Of a stretch of 64,000 bases of DNA, positions 34,991-49,482 are shown one piece after another. The notes under the pieces were generated by a model. The model was given only the letters and a program-made list of their open reading frames with translations. It searched no databases and was not told the DNA's origin. This DNA is from Beta vulgaris subsp. vulgaris (Eukaryota; Streptophyta; Magnoliopsida; Caryophyllales; Amaranthaceae), in contig NC_079205.1 in assembly GCF_026745355.1 (NCBI RefSeq), positions 42,036,182 through 42,100,181 on the forward strand, given 5' to 3'. A program made the position numbers and the translations under genes. Positions within the stretch are counted from its first letter, which is position 1, and the number at the start of each line of letters is the position of its first letter.

Positions 34991-35742
34991 TGTTGGAACA
35001 TTTATAGGGTAATGGGTTTGAAACTCATAAGGTATGTACTAGAAGAGGAGGAGGTCTAGTATGCAAAAGGCTAGAGTGCATCAAGTGGCAAAACACATTG
35101 ATAAACCAAGGGAGACAGAAGACTGGTCGCGAGTCGCGACAACCGTCGCGAGTCCGACCAGTGGCCCGTCGCGAGTCGCGACAGGCGTCGCGGGTCGCGA
35201 CCAGCGCCTCGCGACTCGCGAGCTTCTTCGCGAGTCGCGACGTGTCTTCTGCCTTGGAATGCGAAAAGATGCCTTGACGGTTTTATGTCCGTTGTGATGT
35301 TATGGCCTCATTTTAATGACCTTTAAGGTCCTTAAATCAGCTGATTAAAGGCCTTTGATGGGTGATTAAAATGGGGGTTATGGTTAGTACTACTCTAGTC
35401 AATGAAAGGTTTATGATTCCTATATAAACCTTGGGATTCCTATGAGTGAAGGGTTAGAAGAAAATCAGAATTTTCGATTCTATACTCTCTCAAATACTTC
35501 TTGCTTAGCTTTAGAGAAAACTTGCAATCTTCTCTTGAGTGTTCCTCACAAACACAAAACACAAGTTCTTGTTGATTCACTTAGAAGATCATCTAAGTGG
35601 ATTGTTTCTCTCCATTGTATCTCATTAGTTATTTCGTGTTAACCCGGTGATCCTAGAGGGGCGAAATTAAACTAATAGGAAAGCGTAGTTTCCGTGCCTT
35701 GGAGTGGATATCCGGTTCTCTCATTGATCACAAAGTCTAACA
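34991..35742 (+). repeat. 3' LTR of the young copia
   Basis: 752 bp, nearly identical to the 5' LTR. Visible differences include one base missing in the GGATATG/GGTATG region, C to T at GACTGGCC/GACTGGTC, a missing G in the TCGCGA cluster, and an extra C in GTTCTC/GTTCCTC. The CG-rich cluster is at about 35127-35245. Confidence 0.95.
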
Positions 35743-36173
35743 GTTTATACTTTTTAATGCTTGCCATTTCTTTATGTTGTTTCTCGTATGATTTTTCTAG
35801 TTGGAAGTTTGTGTCAAATGTCCTTTGGCAAATCAGTTTAGTTGTCTCACTCCTTGTGCAGAGTTTGACCTTGAACACAAATTGTTTTCCAATACAAATT
35901 TGTAGCCGGTCTGTCACCTTCTCATTGCCATTTTCTTGCCAATCAAGAAACTCAATAAGTTAACAACCAACAAATCTTAAGAAATTATTTATTACTCAAT
36001 TACATAGACATGTCAATCAGGCTATAAATCATGGTTCTTTATCAAGAAGTAAGTAGAACATGGACTGAAGCAATGGATAAAGATATTTATGCATTAACAG
36101 AAAACAGGACATGGGCATTGTATATCTTCCTCAAGGGAAGAAACCCATTGGTTGTAAATGTCTTACACGTGTT

Positions 36174-39100
36174 TCAGTTCCACTTTTTTGTGGTATTTTC
36201 CGCTTCTTCATTTTGGGTTGGTTCACCAAGGAATTGACTTTCTATATGCGTGTCTTCACCACTGTCATCAAGCACTTGGATTCCTTGGCTTCTCATTTCG
36301 ACAACTGTAGGAGTTTTTGCAATCTGATGTCTGCATCTTGGCCTTTCTCTTGCAATTATGAATATCATGTATGTGTTAAAGTGTTAATCATCTACGACAA
36401 TAAATTAATTTATTTTTGCTGGTTTATACTTTTTTAATGCTTGCCATTTCTTTGTGTTCTTGTGTTCTCGTATGATTTTTCTAGTTGGAAGTTTGTCTCA
36501 AATGTCCTTTGGCAAATCAATTTAGTTGTCTCACTCCTTGTGTAAAGTTTGACCTTGAACACAAATTGTTTTTCGATACAAATTTGTAGCCGGTCGGTCA
36601 CCTTCTCATTGCCATTTTCTTGCCAATCAAGAAACTCAATAAGTTAACAACCAACTTCTTAAGAAATTATTTATTACTCAATTACATAGACATGTCAATT
36701 AGGCTATAAATCATGGTTCTTTATCAAGAAGTAAGTAGAACATGGAACTTCAATATGTGGCCATGTACAAATTATATGTATCTTAAGAAGTATAAAATAA
36801 AGCCAAAAGGGTTTCTGGTGCCAACTTTAGTCCGTAACATAAAGTTGAATTCTGTAATAACTACTTTTTCCTATATTTTAGCATTTAGCTTTTCTCTACG
36901 AAATTGTATAAATATGAGTAAACACTCATTGTAATGATCACTTAGATAATAAATTAAACACATTATAAGTTCTAAATATCTCTATTTCTCTCCTCTGTTC
37001 TCTCTGCTTCTTCTATACTTTCTATATTCTCCTATTTTTCTATCTGATATACAAGCAGAGAGTTAAGCTCCTGCATCACAGATGTGTCAGGAAATCCTCG
37101 TGTTGCCAAGACCAAGTACACAAAGGCAAAATCTTTCAGCTTGGTGGGATATTTCTAAATTTTCATATTATGATTTTTTGCAAATCCAACAACATATTCA
37201 CTAGGCTCCCAATAACTCTTTCAGCTTCATTATCAAATAATGCGAGTGGAACACATGCACTCCCATCATTGATGTCAACTGTTAGAAGATACTTGTAGTT
37301 ATGAGGAGGTGAACATAGTAATTTATCAGTCATGAGATTGGAAAGGAGAGCCAAGTTAAGCAAGCAAAGTCAAGCTTTGCATAGAATATCAGTTAAATGA
37401 CTATTGTATAAGATCATAAACTTATGAAGAAAAGCATCATAAGTTTTAGTAGCATTATGTTGTAGTAATTAGTGTTAATGGTTTGGATAAGACTGTAAGA
37501 AAGTTTATTGTCAACCATCAATTTGTTAGTGGTTGTTTACCTTATCTTTGGGCATTTGACCACCGCATCATATTGGTACAGTACAAAGTCTTATCGATCT
37601 TGGTCTTGCATGCGTCGTACAAGTTGTAATGCCATTTTTTGTGAAGACCTATGCTTGTAATTGTGGCACTGCAAGTAAAAGTCTCTTGTAGATTTTGATT
37701 TTTAGTTGAGAATTTTATTTTTTTGTTGAGGTATTTGGTAATGAAAAGTTTTTTAACTACCCTACATTAGTGTGTTATGAGTCATATGTTACCTTTTCTC
37801 CTGGGTCCTTTTGCAAAATGTCTTCTAGCTTTTTTCTGTTCCGGAACATGGCTTGTTCTGGTGGTTCATGTGGGTGTGGCTGCAATGCTTTAATTGGTTC
37901 CATTTCATCCCCTCTATTTATGCATGCATGATTTGGTTAGTCTTTTTTGTGTGGATTGATGTTTGTTTGGAGAATACATTATTTGGAATGATTTTTGGGT
38001 TTTTGATGACGGATCTTTGTTTGAAGCCTTTTGATTCTGGAATGTCTTTGTTGAAGTATATTTTTGTTGCGCTAATTGAGTTCAGCAGGTATCTTCTTGT
38101 AAGACATGTGAATGCTAAAAAAACTAAAACATAGAAAAACTTAAGCTTACAAACTCAACTATTTCAATGAGATCAATATCAAAACTTGCCTTGATAATCA
38201 AACTACCCAAAAAAATAATTGCAACATTGAATGCTAAGAAAAACTAAAAGTATAATTTGTTTATTCAGATGATAAATTAACAAATTTTTTCCAAAAAACA
38301 TAAGAAATTAGAAATCTAATAACATTTGCTTCAAATCAAACTATAAAACAACTACCCGAATTTCAACACTGTATTCGTCATTTTCATCATTTACCCGTTT
38401 AAATTACGTAAATCTCAATAATATCAACATCAAAGATAAATAAGGAGGAAGATGATGATTACATTTAATGGAAAGATTAATTAAAGGAAAACCCATTACA
38501 ATTTATTTTTTGGGTTTCATGTTTGAGTAATAGAGAACGAAGAGTTTGTTTTTTGCTTTCTTTTACCTTGGTACATATTCACTTTTGTCGAAGTGGTGAT
38601 TACTACTTTGCAGTTTTTTCTCTTTTGTTTTCTCGCTGTAAAAAAAAATCTGCTTTTACTTCCCACAAAGTGACTGTCACCTTCAAATTGTTGTATGAGT
38701 TGATTAGTACATTAGGGTAGTGAATCTCTTGTTTAAAATCATTGTTTTTACTAAAGGAAGATGGTGTCTTACTTTGGATCTTCGACTTAAATTCTTCTTA
38801 TTGGACTCTTGTTTGCTCCTACATTGACCCAGTTTTTTTCCTCAACTCCAGTTAGCAAGCCAACAACTTCTGCATTTTGCACATCAACTACCAATGAGTA
38901 TATGTTTCTAAAGATATATAATAAAGTAGTTTTCTAATTAGCATAACAATTAGTACATTAATAAATAATTACCTATATTGTAGTCACTTTTGTTGTTTTT
39001 TTTTCAATCGATCAAATGGTATATCATAAACACTTCATCCTGGATTGTAGCTTGAGTTTCTTGTTCTTGAAAGATAGTTGTGTAAGGTGTAAACCTGATG

Positions 39101-39195
39101 ATTAGGTCATTTTTCACGGGCAAGTTTTGTTTGTTGTTTCTAGCAACTTCAAAATTATTTAGAGTGTGTATTTTTCCTTCTATGACTACAAAAGC
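36174..39195 (-). pseudogene. RPA70-like (replication protein A large subunit) gene remnant
   Basis: Scattered exon-like pieces on the minus strand follow the order of RPA70. A first OB-fold piece is NFEVARNN ... LIIRFTPYTTIF (39195-39040). Then come VVGLLTGVEEK (about 38870), LKVTVTLWEVKAD (about 38700-38660) and RKKLEDILQKDPGEK (about 37840). A zinc-ribbon-like piece is HKKWHYNLYDACKTKI (about 37650-37600). The C-terminal OB fold is KYLLTVDINDGSACVPLALF and NEAERVIG (37290-37200). The end is GKQFVFKVKL-like sequence (36640-36450) with an acidic tail (36368-36174). RPA70 binds single-stranded DNA in replication and repair; similar genes are carried by many plant Helitrons. Frames and splice sites are not clean and the zinc cysteines are incomplete, so this is a remnant. 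No Helitron helicase was seen. Confidence 0.6.
36743..37160. other. Non-coding stretch within the RPA-like remnant
   Basis: No coding similarity is seen. A CT-rich block at 36980-37070 (CTCTATTTCTCTCC and similar) resembles the transcribed part of a copia LTR, but no LTR ends could be fixed. Confidence 0.3.
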
Positions 39196-39211
39196 TTAGT
39201 TGGTAAACTGA

Positions 39212-39875
39212 ATTTTTTACGCATACCAGACCTGATCTTGCTTTTGCTGTCCAAAGCTTAAGCCAATTTATGCATTATCCCAGAATTTCTCATTATCAAG
39301 CTCTTGTTCGCACTCTTCATTATGTGAACTCTATTGTTGGCTAAGGTATTCTACTCAAATCCTCTGACTAGCTCACTCTCCAAGCTTATAGTGACTCAGA
39401 TTGGGCTGCTTGCTCGAGTACCAGGAAGTCTGTAACTGGTTATGTCCTACTCTTCGGCAATTCTCCAATAAGTTGGAAATCTAAAAGGGAAGGCACAACA
39501 TCTAAGTCATCCTCAGAAGCTGAATATCGAGCTATGGCCTAGCTACATCAGAAGTTTGTTAGTTGGTTTGGCTAGTTACATAGGCCTCTCTACTCTTACT
39601 CTTGTTACTCAACAGTGTGACAACATGTCAGCTGTACACATTGCTTGCAATCCAGTCTTCTATGAGCGTTCAAAGCACATAGAAGTGGATTGTCACTTCA
39701 CCAGGGACAAAGTCCTTGAAGGCTTACTTCAGCTCAGCTATCTTGCTTCCTACACACAACCAACTGGCTGATGTTTTCACTAAGATACTTCTTGTTGCTC
39801 AACATAAAGACCTTCTTTTCAAACTAGGCATAGTACATACTTCCCCATCCTCTAGTGTTTTTTTGGGGGGCGGGG
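39212..39875 (+). pseudogene. Copia RT end and RNase H, decayed
   Basis: The plus strand opens with TRPDLAFAVQSLSQFMHYP. It continues through AYSDSDWAACSSTRKSVTGY and PISWKSKREGTTSKSSSEAEYRAMA, then CDNMSAVHIACNPVFYERSKH and NQLADVFTKIL. These are copia RT-end and RNase H motifs in order, interrupted by stops and shifts. They are the likely continuation of the old copia at 26645-29467. About 190 residues of RT are missing and replaced by the RPA-like sequence. Confidence 0.8.
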
Positions 39876-40114
39876 TGTTGAAGTTATTGAACCTAGCAAC
39901 ACAGGCACCAGCTCTAACAACTCAGCCACCTCAGCTCATTCTATTAGTTTCAGTCATTCTGTTAGCTCCAGTAAGAAACTTGTACAACTCATCTAGTTAT
40001 TTTCCATCTCTTCTGTTTGTATATATAGTTGAGGTTGTAATTATTGTAATTCAATTCTTCATAATATAATTTTATCTGTCTTTGTTTTAGAGAGTTAAAA
40101 ATTCTCTCCAAACA
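39876..40114 (+). repeat. 3' LTR of the old copia element
   Basis: A purine-rich tract (TTTGGGGGGCGGGG, 39862-39875) leads into TGTTGAAGTTATTGAACC. A TATA-like GTATATATAG lies near 40018-40027. The probable end is CTCTCCAAACA at 40114, giving a short LTR of about 239 bp. No matching 5' LTR was recognised upstream of 26645. Confidence 0.6.
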
Positions 40115-40330
40115 CATTGATATAAAAAAACTTACAAATTCTATTCAATCTAATGGATTGTACAAAATTCTTCTACTGATTTCACATTGTTGGATGAAGA
40201 ATTTCATCACAAGTGTACTCTGATAAACAAAGTACTCCATCAATTTCTCTTAGTTTCTCGCAATAATAAAGATATCAATTACATGATTTTACAAAAAGCT
40301 CCTCTGTAAGTGGCATTACTTTCAGGATTT

Positions 40331-42461
<2,131 letters not shown>

Positions 42462-42670
42462 CTTCCTCCGTTTCTTTTTACTCGCTACACTTCTCATTTC
42501 ACGGACTCCTAGGCAATTTTTGGAGAAGAGAGAGGTAGAGAGTAAAAAGAAAAGGGACCCATGTGGGAGGAGAGAGATAGAGAGAGTTTATTGCCCAAAA
42601 AAGAAGTGTAGCAAGTAATATGAAACTTCCCATAATAGAAAGTGTAGCGAGTAAAAAGAAACGGAGGAAG
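42462..42670. mobile_element. Stowaway-type MITE 1
   Basis: 209 bp with inverted ends CTTCCTCCGTTTCTTTTTAC at both sides, flanked by TA (42460-42461 and 42671-42672). This is the classic Tc1/mariner-derived MITE signature. The terminal inverted repeat extends about 30 bp (through TCGCTACACTT). It has no coding capacity. Confidence 0.93.
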
Positions 42671-42852
42671 TATAAATTATTGCCTTAGTGATCAATTGCA
42701 TTTACATGGTTACTTGGGCTTTGTTATACATTGTCACTTGTACGAAAGGGTTTAGGCTTGAAGTTTATCCGTGCACAACTATTCCCGCTATTTATCTCTA
42801 TCTTATTATTTGTCACACGTTTTAGCTTATTAATTTCTGTTAATACATTATA

Positions 42853-43106
42853 CTTCCTCCGTTTCTTAACAAGTGCAACATAGAGAAAATGGTGTAATAC
42901 CAAGAAATGTAGAGAGAGAAAGTTGGAACCACAATAAAGTAGAGTAATTCAAGTAATGAAACAAAAAAGTTGTGGTCCCCTCTTGCTTTTTGGTGGTATA
43001 TTTGTAATAATATTAAACTTTTTTTTTTACCACTTTGAGCTTGATTGCACTTATTGTGACTACTCCAAATAAGGGAAATGTCGCACTTATTAAGAAACGG
43101 AGGTAG
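42853..43106. mobile_element. Stowaway-type MITE 2
   Basis: 254 bp with the left end CTTCCTCCGTTTCTTAA and the right end, in reverse complement, CTACCTCCGTTTCTTAA, flanked by TA (42851-42852 and 43107-43108). It shares only the terminal bases with MITE 1; the interior differs. The orientation is arbitrary. Confidence 0.92.
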
Positions 43107-43108
43107 TA

Positions 43109-44006
43109 CAAATTATGAAAAATGAATTAGTGAATACACATTTTCTTTAAAAAATAATTTTAAAAGTAATTATTTCAATAATTAAATTAAGCCATCTTTT
43201 TTTTGGTCAATCCTACTTTGTTTTTCACAACATACGAGAATGAACTTTGAACATAATGTTCTCTTGTATTAATATCTAACCTTAATCTTGAAAAATGAAA
43301 ATGAGAATATATATTTATACTAAGGTTCTCTTCTAATTAACATAAGAAAATATAATGATTGGTTCATTAAAATTTTGAGTAGACAATATATTGAATATGA
43401 ATCAATTATCAGCATTCCAATACTAATTATATAAATAATTACATTGAAGATTTAGAGTTCAGTTTATAAGTGCCAAAACATTTCTATATATACATCGATT
43501 GGACAAATTGAACATAAATGAGCTCCATTTCACTTTTGAGGTCTACTTTATGCTAACCGTAATTATTGTAATAATTGTAACATCCGACCTATATGTAGTA
43601 GAGTCTATCATTACCAATGTACACATAGGGCCAATAATTGTCCTTAATAACCAAAACAAGTTCTTACGACGTTTTTTTTCCTCACTCATGCACACCTCGA
43701 CAAACTTTCGAGGAGGTCATTCATCTTTGTACTACTCCCAGTCAAGCAAAGTTAATCCTGGAGTAACTTATGAAATAAACTGCCTAAAAATGTGTATCTT
43801 GTTAAAATGAGTACCTTGCTAAATCCCGTTAAAATAATCATGAGGAGTGTATAATAACCTCTCCATCTTTATGATTTGTATCTACTCTATATAAATTTTA
43901 GATACACACTTCTATATAAGGCAAATCTACTTTCATTCTTCATGCGAGACTTGGATTAACACCCTAATTGTCGACGCATAATCGTGTCTGTTCATTTAAC
44001 ACCCGA
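43109..44006. other. AT-rich stretch before the LTR units
   Basis: No gene or defined repeat is seen. A 103-codon ORF at 43499-43810 has no recognisable motif and is probably chance. Confidence 0.4.
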
Positions 44007-45537
44007 TAATGAAACATATTTTCCTCCTAATTGGTCCAGTCCAAAGCCATAGTGATCTGAAAACCTAAGCCCAAAATCGTTTTAAGAAGGTAATGTCTAT
44101 TTATTTGTTTAAAATAATTTCAAGCCCAATTTTCAAAACTTAATTAATTATTCATGATAATTAATTGCATGAGTTTCAAGTCGATTGCATTGTCATAACT
44201 CGAATTAATTATTCCTGATAATTAAATGTATTTTTAGTGAATATTAATTATTCTTGATAATTAATAAATATTTTATGAATTCACAAATATAATTGAAATC
44301 AGTTTTTTATTCCTTAAGATAACGATTTCCTAATCAATAAGATTTTATTTTCATCAAAGATAAAAGAAATATTTTTCATGAACAAAATTTAGCTAGATTT
44401 GTGGTTGCCCGCACGCAACTAGATAAATCAAGCGAACAAGGACGCGCAAGCACAACATCGAGACAATCAGCAAAACGAAGTAATGCAAAAGTAGCATGCG
44501 CTGGTGTAGAAAACCTGCACATGGCCCATGTACATGTTCCATGCGCCTAACTCAAGTTGCATTTTCGCGTGATTCTCGAAAAACTTTTCAAATAAATAAA
44601 CTTCGTGTATCTTCTACGGATATTTTACCACAACTTTTTTCCCACAACACTTCAACATACTTTCCTACGACACTTACATACACGCTTACATATTAATATC
44701 TCTCAAAACACTTCACATATTAAAACACATTCGAATCTCCATTATTTTATGTTTCAAGCTTTGAGATTGCTCCTCCAGCGAATCGTTATTCAAGACCTAG
44801 ACGACAAAGTATGATCTTGAGGGTCAATTCTAATTAATTCCTTATTTTACTAACAATCTATTTGTCATGATGTATATCCTCAAAGAGATCGTGCTTTTTA
44901 TATTTTAACTCTTAATCTCTTTATCATATTTCTTGCGTATTTCCATTGATATATTCCTATCCATGCTAATATGCTTTAATGCTTTAATGCTTTCATCACT
45001 TTACATGTTTATTATTGCTAATTACAAGACCTAAATAAATATTCTAATATTAAATTCAAATAATTTGGACAACTAAACTAGCTTCCTACTAGTTTCGATT
45101 GCTCAAATAATATATCATAAAAAATTAGTCTTTTGTGTGTTTAACGAACCAAAATATATTGCTTTTTATATTGTATAAACATATTACTTGGTTGTTTTAT
45201 TGCATAAAACTCGAATATAAATCGTATTAAATAGAGGTCAACAATAGCCGAGTTTAATTCCAGATCATATTCGTACCCTCACCCCCGAACTCTATCTTTG
45301 GTTCATTTGGCTTGGTATGAAGTCACAATAGGACAATCTACATTGGATAAATCCCTAAGTTTTTCCCTATGATTTTTCAATATTCAATTAGACTTATGAG
45401 TCTTAGTTTAAAGACTTGTCGGCGACTTCTCTATTTCAGGACATTTTCAAAACTAAAACATTTATAATGAGTTATTAGACAAATACGTGCTTATCCCACG
45501 TAGGAAATAAAATCATACCTACAATTTGGTGACTTCA
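44007..45537 (+). repeat. LTR 1 of a Tat/Ogre-like non-coding retroelement unit
   Basis: Aligns with LTR 2 (48027-49482) from AATGAAACATA to the end segment TTTGGTGACTTCA. Shared landmarks are TCATGATGTATATC, TCACCCCCGAACTC and the AAAGACTTGTCGGCGACTTC type block. The end sequence (GGNGACTTCA followed by a TGGNGA-like site in the second copy) is typical of Tat-lineage gypsy elements. The TATA (AAATAAATAAAC near 44590) is degraded. The 5' limit is inferred from the alignment. Confidence 0.65.
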
Positions 45538-48026
45538 ATGACAATGACTTAAACTTCAAATTTTGATGAGTGGGTGAAATTTTTAAAAAAATGAATCATA
45601 CTTGTTTTGTGTCTTTTAATAACTTGACAATTTTGCATATGCATGGCTAATTTTTAGAGCCACTATAGGCTATTGTCCTTGCCACATTAGTGCATGTTAA
45701 TGTGTGAGGCCATCCCCGGTGGGGTTTGCGCTTTGTCCCTCCAAAAAGTTTCATGAGCAATAGTGTTGGATCTTAGTTATCAGCAAACCTACCCAACTGT
45801 AGAATTTCTCTCTTGATCCTCACATGACACTAGAATGCATCTTGCACGTGGTCATCTCTTTTAAACAAAAATATGAACCGGTTCAGGATCATATCGGTGG
45901 ACTAGGACCGAACCCAAATTTCGGACTTGTTGGACCGGAATTTCTATATTAAAAAACACTTTTTTGTTTAGATTTAAACATAGATTTAAATTAGTAACAC
46001 TAAAATTTAATAGTTCTAACAACAATAATCCTAAAGGTAATAAAGAGTAGGTTTTTAGCTTTATAACTTTCTAACTTCAAATTTTTTTTGCTAAAAAAGA
46101 AACATAAATTCCAGTGCACCGGTCCGAACTGGAATTTTTTGGATTTAGACCGGGCCAGACCCAAACCCAAAATTATGGTCTTCTTTGGACTGAAGATCAG
46201 AACGGTTCTTGTCCTGTCCGATCCAAATTCTGGTTTGCCCAGGTGTTTGCACAGTCCTAGTCACACTCACACGCAAGGAGCTTGAGCTTTGACACACAAT
46301 CTTGCGTAGCATGCAAGCATTTTGAGTGTAGCGCAACATTCTTGCATGGGACACAACATGCTTGCATGTGGCACAAGCTACACAACTCAAAATTTCGATG
46401 GTTTATGTGCCAATTTTTTTTATCCATCTTTCCATCATCATTCATAATCACTTTTAGGTCACCTTTTTCTAACAAACTCACATAATTCAAATATAAGAAT
46501 CTTTCTTTCCATGCATATCATCTCAGATTGAGTCTATCCTAAAATGTACATCTAGATAAGTGGTCATGAATCATGATAGAGTTCAAGCTATCATGCATTA
46601 GCGGGTGGTCTTTACTTTTTCTCTTTGAAACTATGTTATGCTTATTCGATAGGTCGTTCTCATCCCGACCCAATTCAGGAAGACATAAAATGCCGGTTGG
46701 TTCTTAACCCATGATCCAAACCATGGAAGTCTTTGGGTTTCATATTATACCATATTTTCTCTTCTATCCAACCAATCTTCTCTAACATATATGTCCTATC
46801 ATATTCCACCCATTTCAAAATTATCCTATCCTACCCAATTCTATTCTATCTTTTTCGAAAATATTTATTTATCATCATCCTACCACGCCTTCAAAGAGAA
46901 AAGTCTTTTTCAAAATTTGTCCATCCTCAATCACTATCATCTTTTCCAATAAAAGATAAAAACAAAAGGGTCCCTTATAAAAAAGTTAATCTCAAAAGCT
47001 ATAAACACAATCCAATCAAATCAAACTAGTCCAACCCAACCAATCCAATCAACCCAGACCAATCAATACAATCCAATTAATTCAATCATAGCATTCATCT
47101 TAGGACTATGTGCATTAGAGTCCAATCTGGATTCATCTTAATTCCACTTATACTTGAGTACATGCATTTTTATTAGGCCTATGTAAATCTAGCTCATGTC
47201 AAATCTAGGCCGATTTTTGCATCTTTATGTGAACCCTAGTCTATGTCAAGTCGATGTAGGCCCAACTTAAATCTAATCCTAGTTCATTCCATAGTCAGGC
47301 CCATATTCATCTCCAAGTATTCCAAAGTTAAGTCCATAAAAGCCAAATTCCAAATCTATGTCTAGTTTGCATCTTCATGTAAGCCCTAGTCAAGTCTATG
47401 TTCAAACCAATGTAGGACCAAGTCTAAACTCAAGCCCATAAAGATCCAATTCAAATCCTAGGTGTAGTTTGCATCTCCATGTAAGTTGTAGTCAAGTTTA
47501 ATTTCAAACCAATATAGGACTAAGTCCAAAGTTTAAAAGGCTCAATTCAAATCCGAGGTCTAGGTTGCATCTTCAAGTACGTAAGTCCTAGGTAAGTCAA
47601 ATTTCAAACCTATATAGGACGAAGTCCAAATTCTAAAATCTCTAAACATACGAACCTAACATAGCTAGTCAAACCATAACGTCGAATTTTGAGTCTAGTG
47701 AATCTAATCCTCCTTGAGACCATAACATCATTATTTGAAACTAGTGAAGCTAGTCATCCTTAATACCATAATGACAACTTTTGAACCTACCAAAGTTGGT
47801 CCTCCTTAAGACCATAACGACAACCTTTCATCCTAGCGAAGCTAGTCCTCTGTACGACCATAACGACGACCCTTGAGCCTCACGAAGCTAGTCGTACTTA
47901 AGACCATTATGTCAACCCTCTAAGTCTAACAAAGTCAGTCCTCCCTTAAGTCCATAAATGCCCAAATCCTCGAGTCTATCGAAGCAAGTCCTTCCTAAGT
48001 CCATAAGGCCCAATCTAAGGATCCGA
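45538..48026 (+). other. Internal region of unit 1: leader, hAT-like insert, 3' region with minisatellite
   Basis: 45538-45870 is homologous to the leader after LTR 2 (shared GAGTGGGTGAAA and TGTTGGATCTTAG). 45880-46262 is rich in GGACCGG/CCAGACC units, resembling a hAT-like non-autonomous element. 46480-48026 is homologous to 50730-52130 and ends in a minisatellite. No gag or pol is present, so the unit cannot move by itself. Confidence 0.6.
47640..48010 (+). repeat. ~58 bp minisatellite in the 3' region of unit 1
   Basis: About six degenerate units share CGAAGCTAGTCCTCC and TTAAGACCATAACGACAA. Tandem repeats just upstream of the 3' LTR are known in Tat/Ogre-group retrotransposons. Units diverge by several bases each. 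Confidence 0.8.
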
Positions 48027-49482
48027 TGATGAAACATACCATGGTCTTAATTGGTCTGACCCAAGGGAGAGCATTCCGAAGAGCCATTCCAAAACTATTT
48101 CCAAAAGTCTTATTTTAAAGTCCAATTAATTATTCATGATAATTAATTACTCTTTGAGCCAAATCCTTTGAGAAGCAAAATTAATTGTTTTATTTAAATA
48201 AAATAAATATTTTCAATGATATTTTAATAATCGGATTTATCCTGTAAAATCATATTTCCGAACTTAAAAGATAAAAGAAAATCGTCACAACGCGTTTTTA
48301 TCAAAAACCTGTCAAAACGTGTCAAAAGCAAGGTGGTGCGCCGAATGCACAGGCAGCACCAAGCGCACCACTTTGCCATGTATACTGCCACGTAGGTGTG
48401 CACCTAGCGCACAGGCTGCACCAAGCGCAAAAGACTGATGCGTAGACTTGTGACTCAAATAGAGTCATGCGCCAAGTGCACTTCTATGTGTGATATGCAT
48501 CTTTTTCATGCTTATCTATTACAAAGTGCAGATCCGTTTTTCCTATAAATACACATGATTTTCGTACAGCTTTCAGGACGTTTTTCTACAACAACTTCAA
48601 CACTCGACTATTTACACTTAACGAATAGAATTACGAATCCTCTCTACAAACTTCCCTACAAAACTCATACTTTAAAAAACAAACTCATTCAATCTACACA
48701 CATATACATTCAGATTTTAGGCGTCACGATTGCTCTTCCCGATGGCTATAAATCTCGTAGACTCAAGCCACGGTATAATCCTAAGGGTCATTGAATGATT
48801 TCCTATTTATATATTGAAGTTACTAACCATTTATTTCATGATGTATATCTTTGATATAAAATCGTTCTATTGTAATCGTTCCCGCTTTTTATTTATAATA
48901 CGCTTGCCTGATTGTTTTATACATATTATATAATTGTCCTGATTTATTGTTTTATCACCCATATGTTATTTATGTTAACCAAAGACCTAAAGAGCTGTTC
49001 TAATATTAATTAGATTAATTTGGAAAACCTGCTAGGTTTCCTGTAATATCATTGCATAATAACATATCACTGGAAAATAGTCTTTTATGTGTTTCATGAA
49101 CCAACCTAGACTATTTATTTTTGGGGTGGCTAAATATTATTTGTTTATTCTTTTGCATAAAAATTGACTTGAGTTGATATTTACCAAAGGAAGACAATGG
49201 GTGAATGTGGTTCCTGACCGTGTTCGTATCCTCACCCCCGAACTCAATTTTTAGTTCACTTTTACCATCTATGGAGTCTAGACGGGGAAATCTACGTTGG
49301 TAAGTCCTTAATTTGTCCTTACGATTTTCCATATCCAATTAGGCTTATGAGTATTCCTTTAAAGACCTGTTGGCGACTTCAAAACATTTTTCAATAAAAC
49401 CTTTACAATGAGGTAGTCAAATCTAATACACGCTCACCCCGCGTCGGAGAAATTAAAACACGCGTACAGTTTGGAGACTTCA
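48027..49482 (+). repeat. LTR 2 of the Tat/Ogre-like unit
   Basis: 1456 bp, starting TGATGAAACATACC and ending TTTGGAGACTTCA, followed by CTGGTGAGGA, a likely primer-binding region. A GC-rich cluster (CACAGGCAGCACCAAGCGCA and variants) at 48334-48478 lies just before the TATA box TATAAATA (48544-48551). Confidence 0.7.

Larger units (their letters stand above)
29719..35742 (+). mobile_element. Young Ty1/copia retrotransposon with both LTRs
   Basis: The two LTRs are 29719-30469 and 34991-35742. Both begin TGTTGGAACATTTATAGGG and end CAAAGTCTAACA. They are flanked by a perfect 5 bp target duplication GTTTA (29714-29718 and 35743-35747). The LTRs differ at only a handful of positions, mostly single-base indels, so the insertion is recent. 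The gag-pol region lies between, with the PPT at 34981-34989. Domain order is gag, protease, integrase, RT, RNase H, as in copia. I do not assign a lineage. Confidence 0.95.
29355..36742. repeat. ~680 bp tandem duplication, first copy split by the copia insertion
   Basis: Copy 1 is 29355-29718 plus 35748-36060. Copy 2 is 36061-36742, directly adjacent and in the same orientation. Each contains a piece of the old copia RT (starting TGGACTGAAGCAATGG) and the last two exons of an RPA-like gene on the minus strand. The start of a third unit (TGGA) is seen at 36743. Copy 2 contains an uninterrupted GTTTA at the place where copy 1 holds the young copia. Confidence 0.85.
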
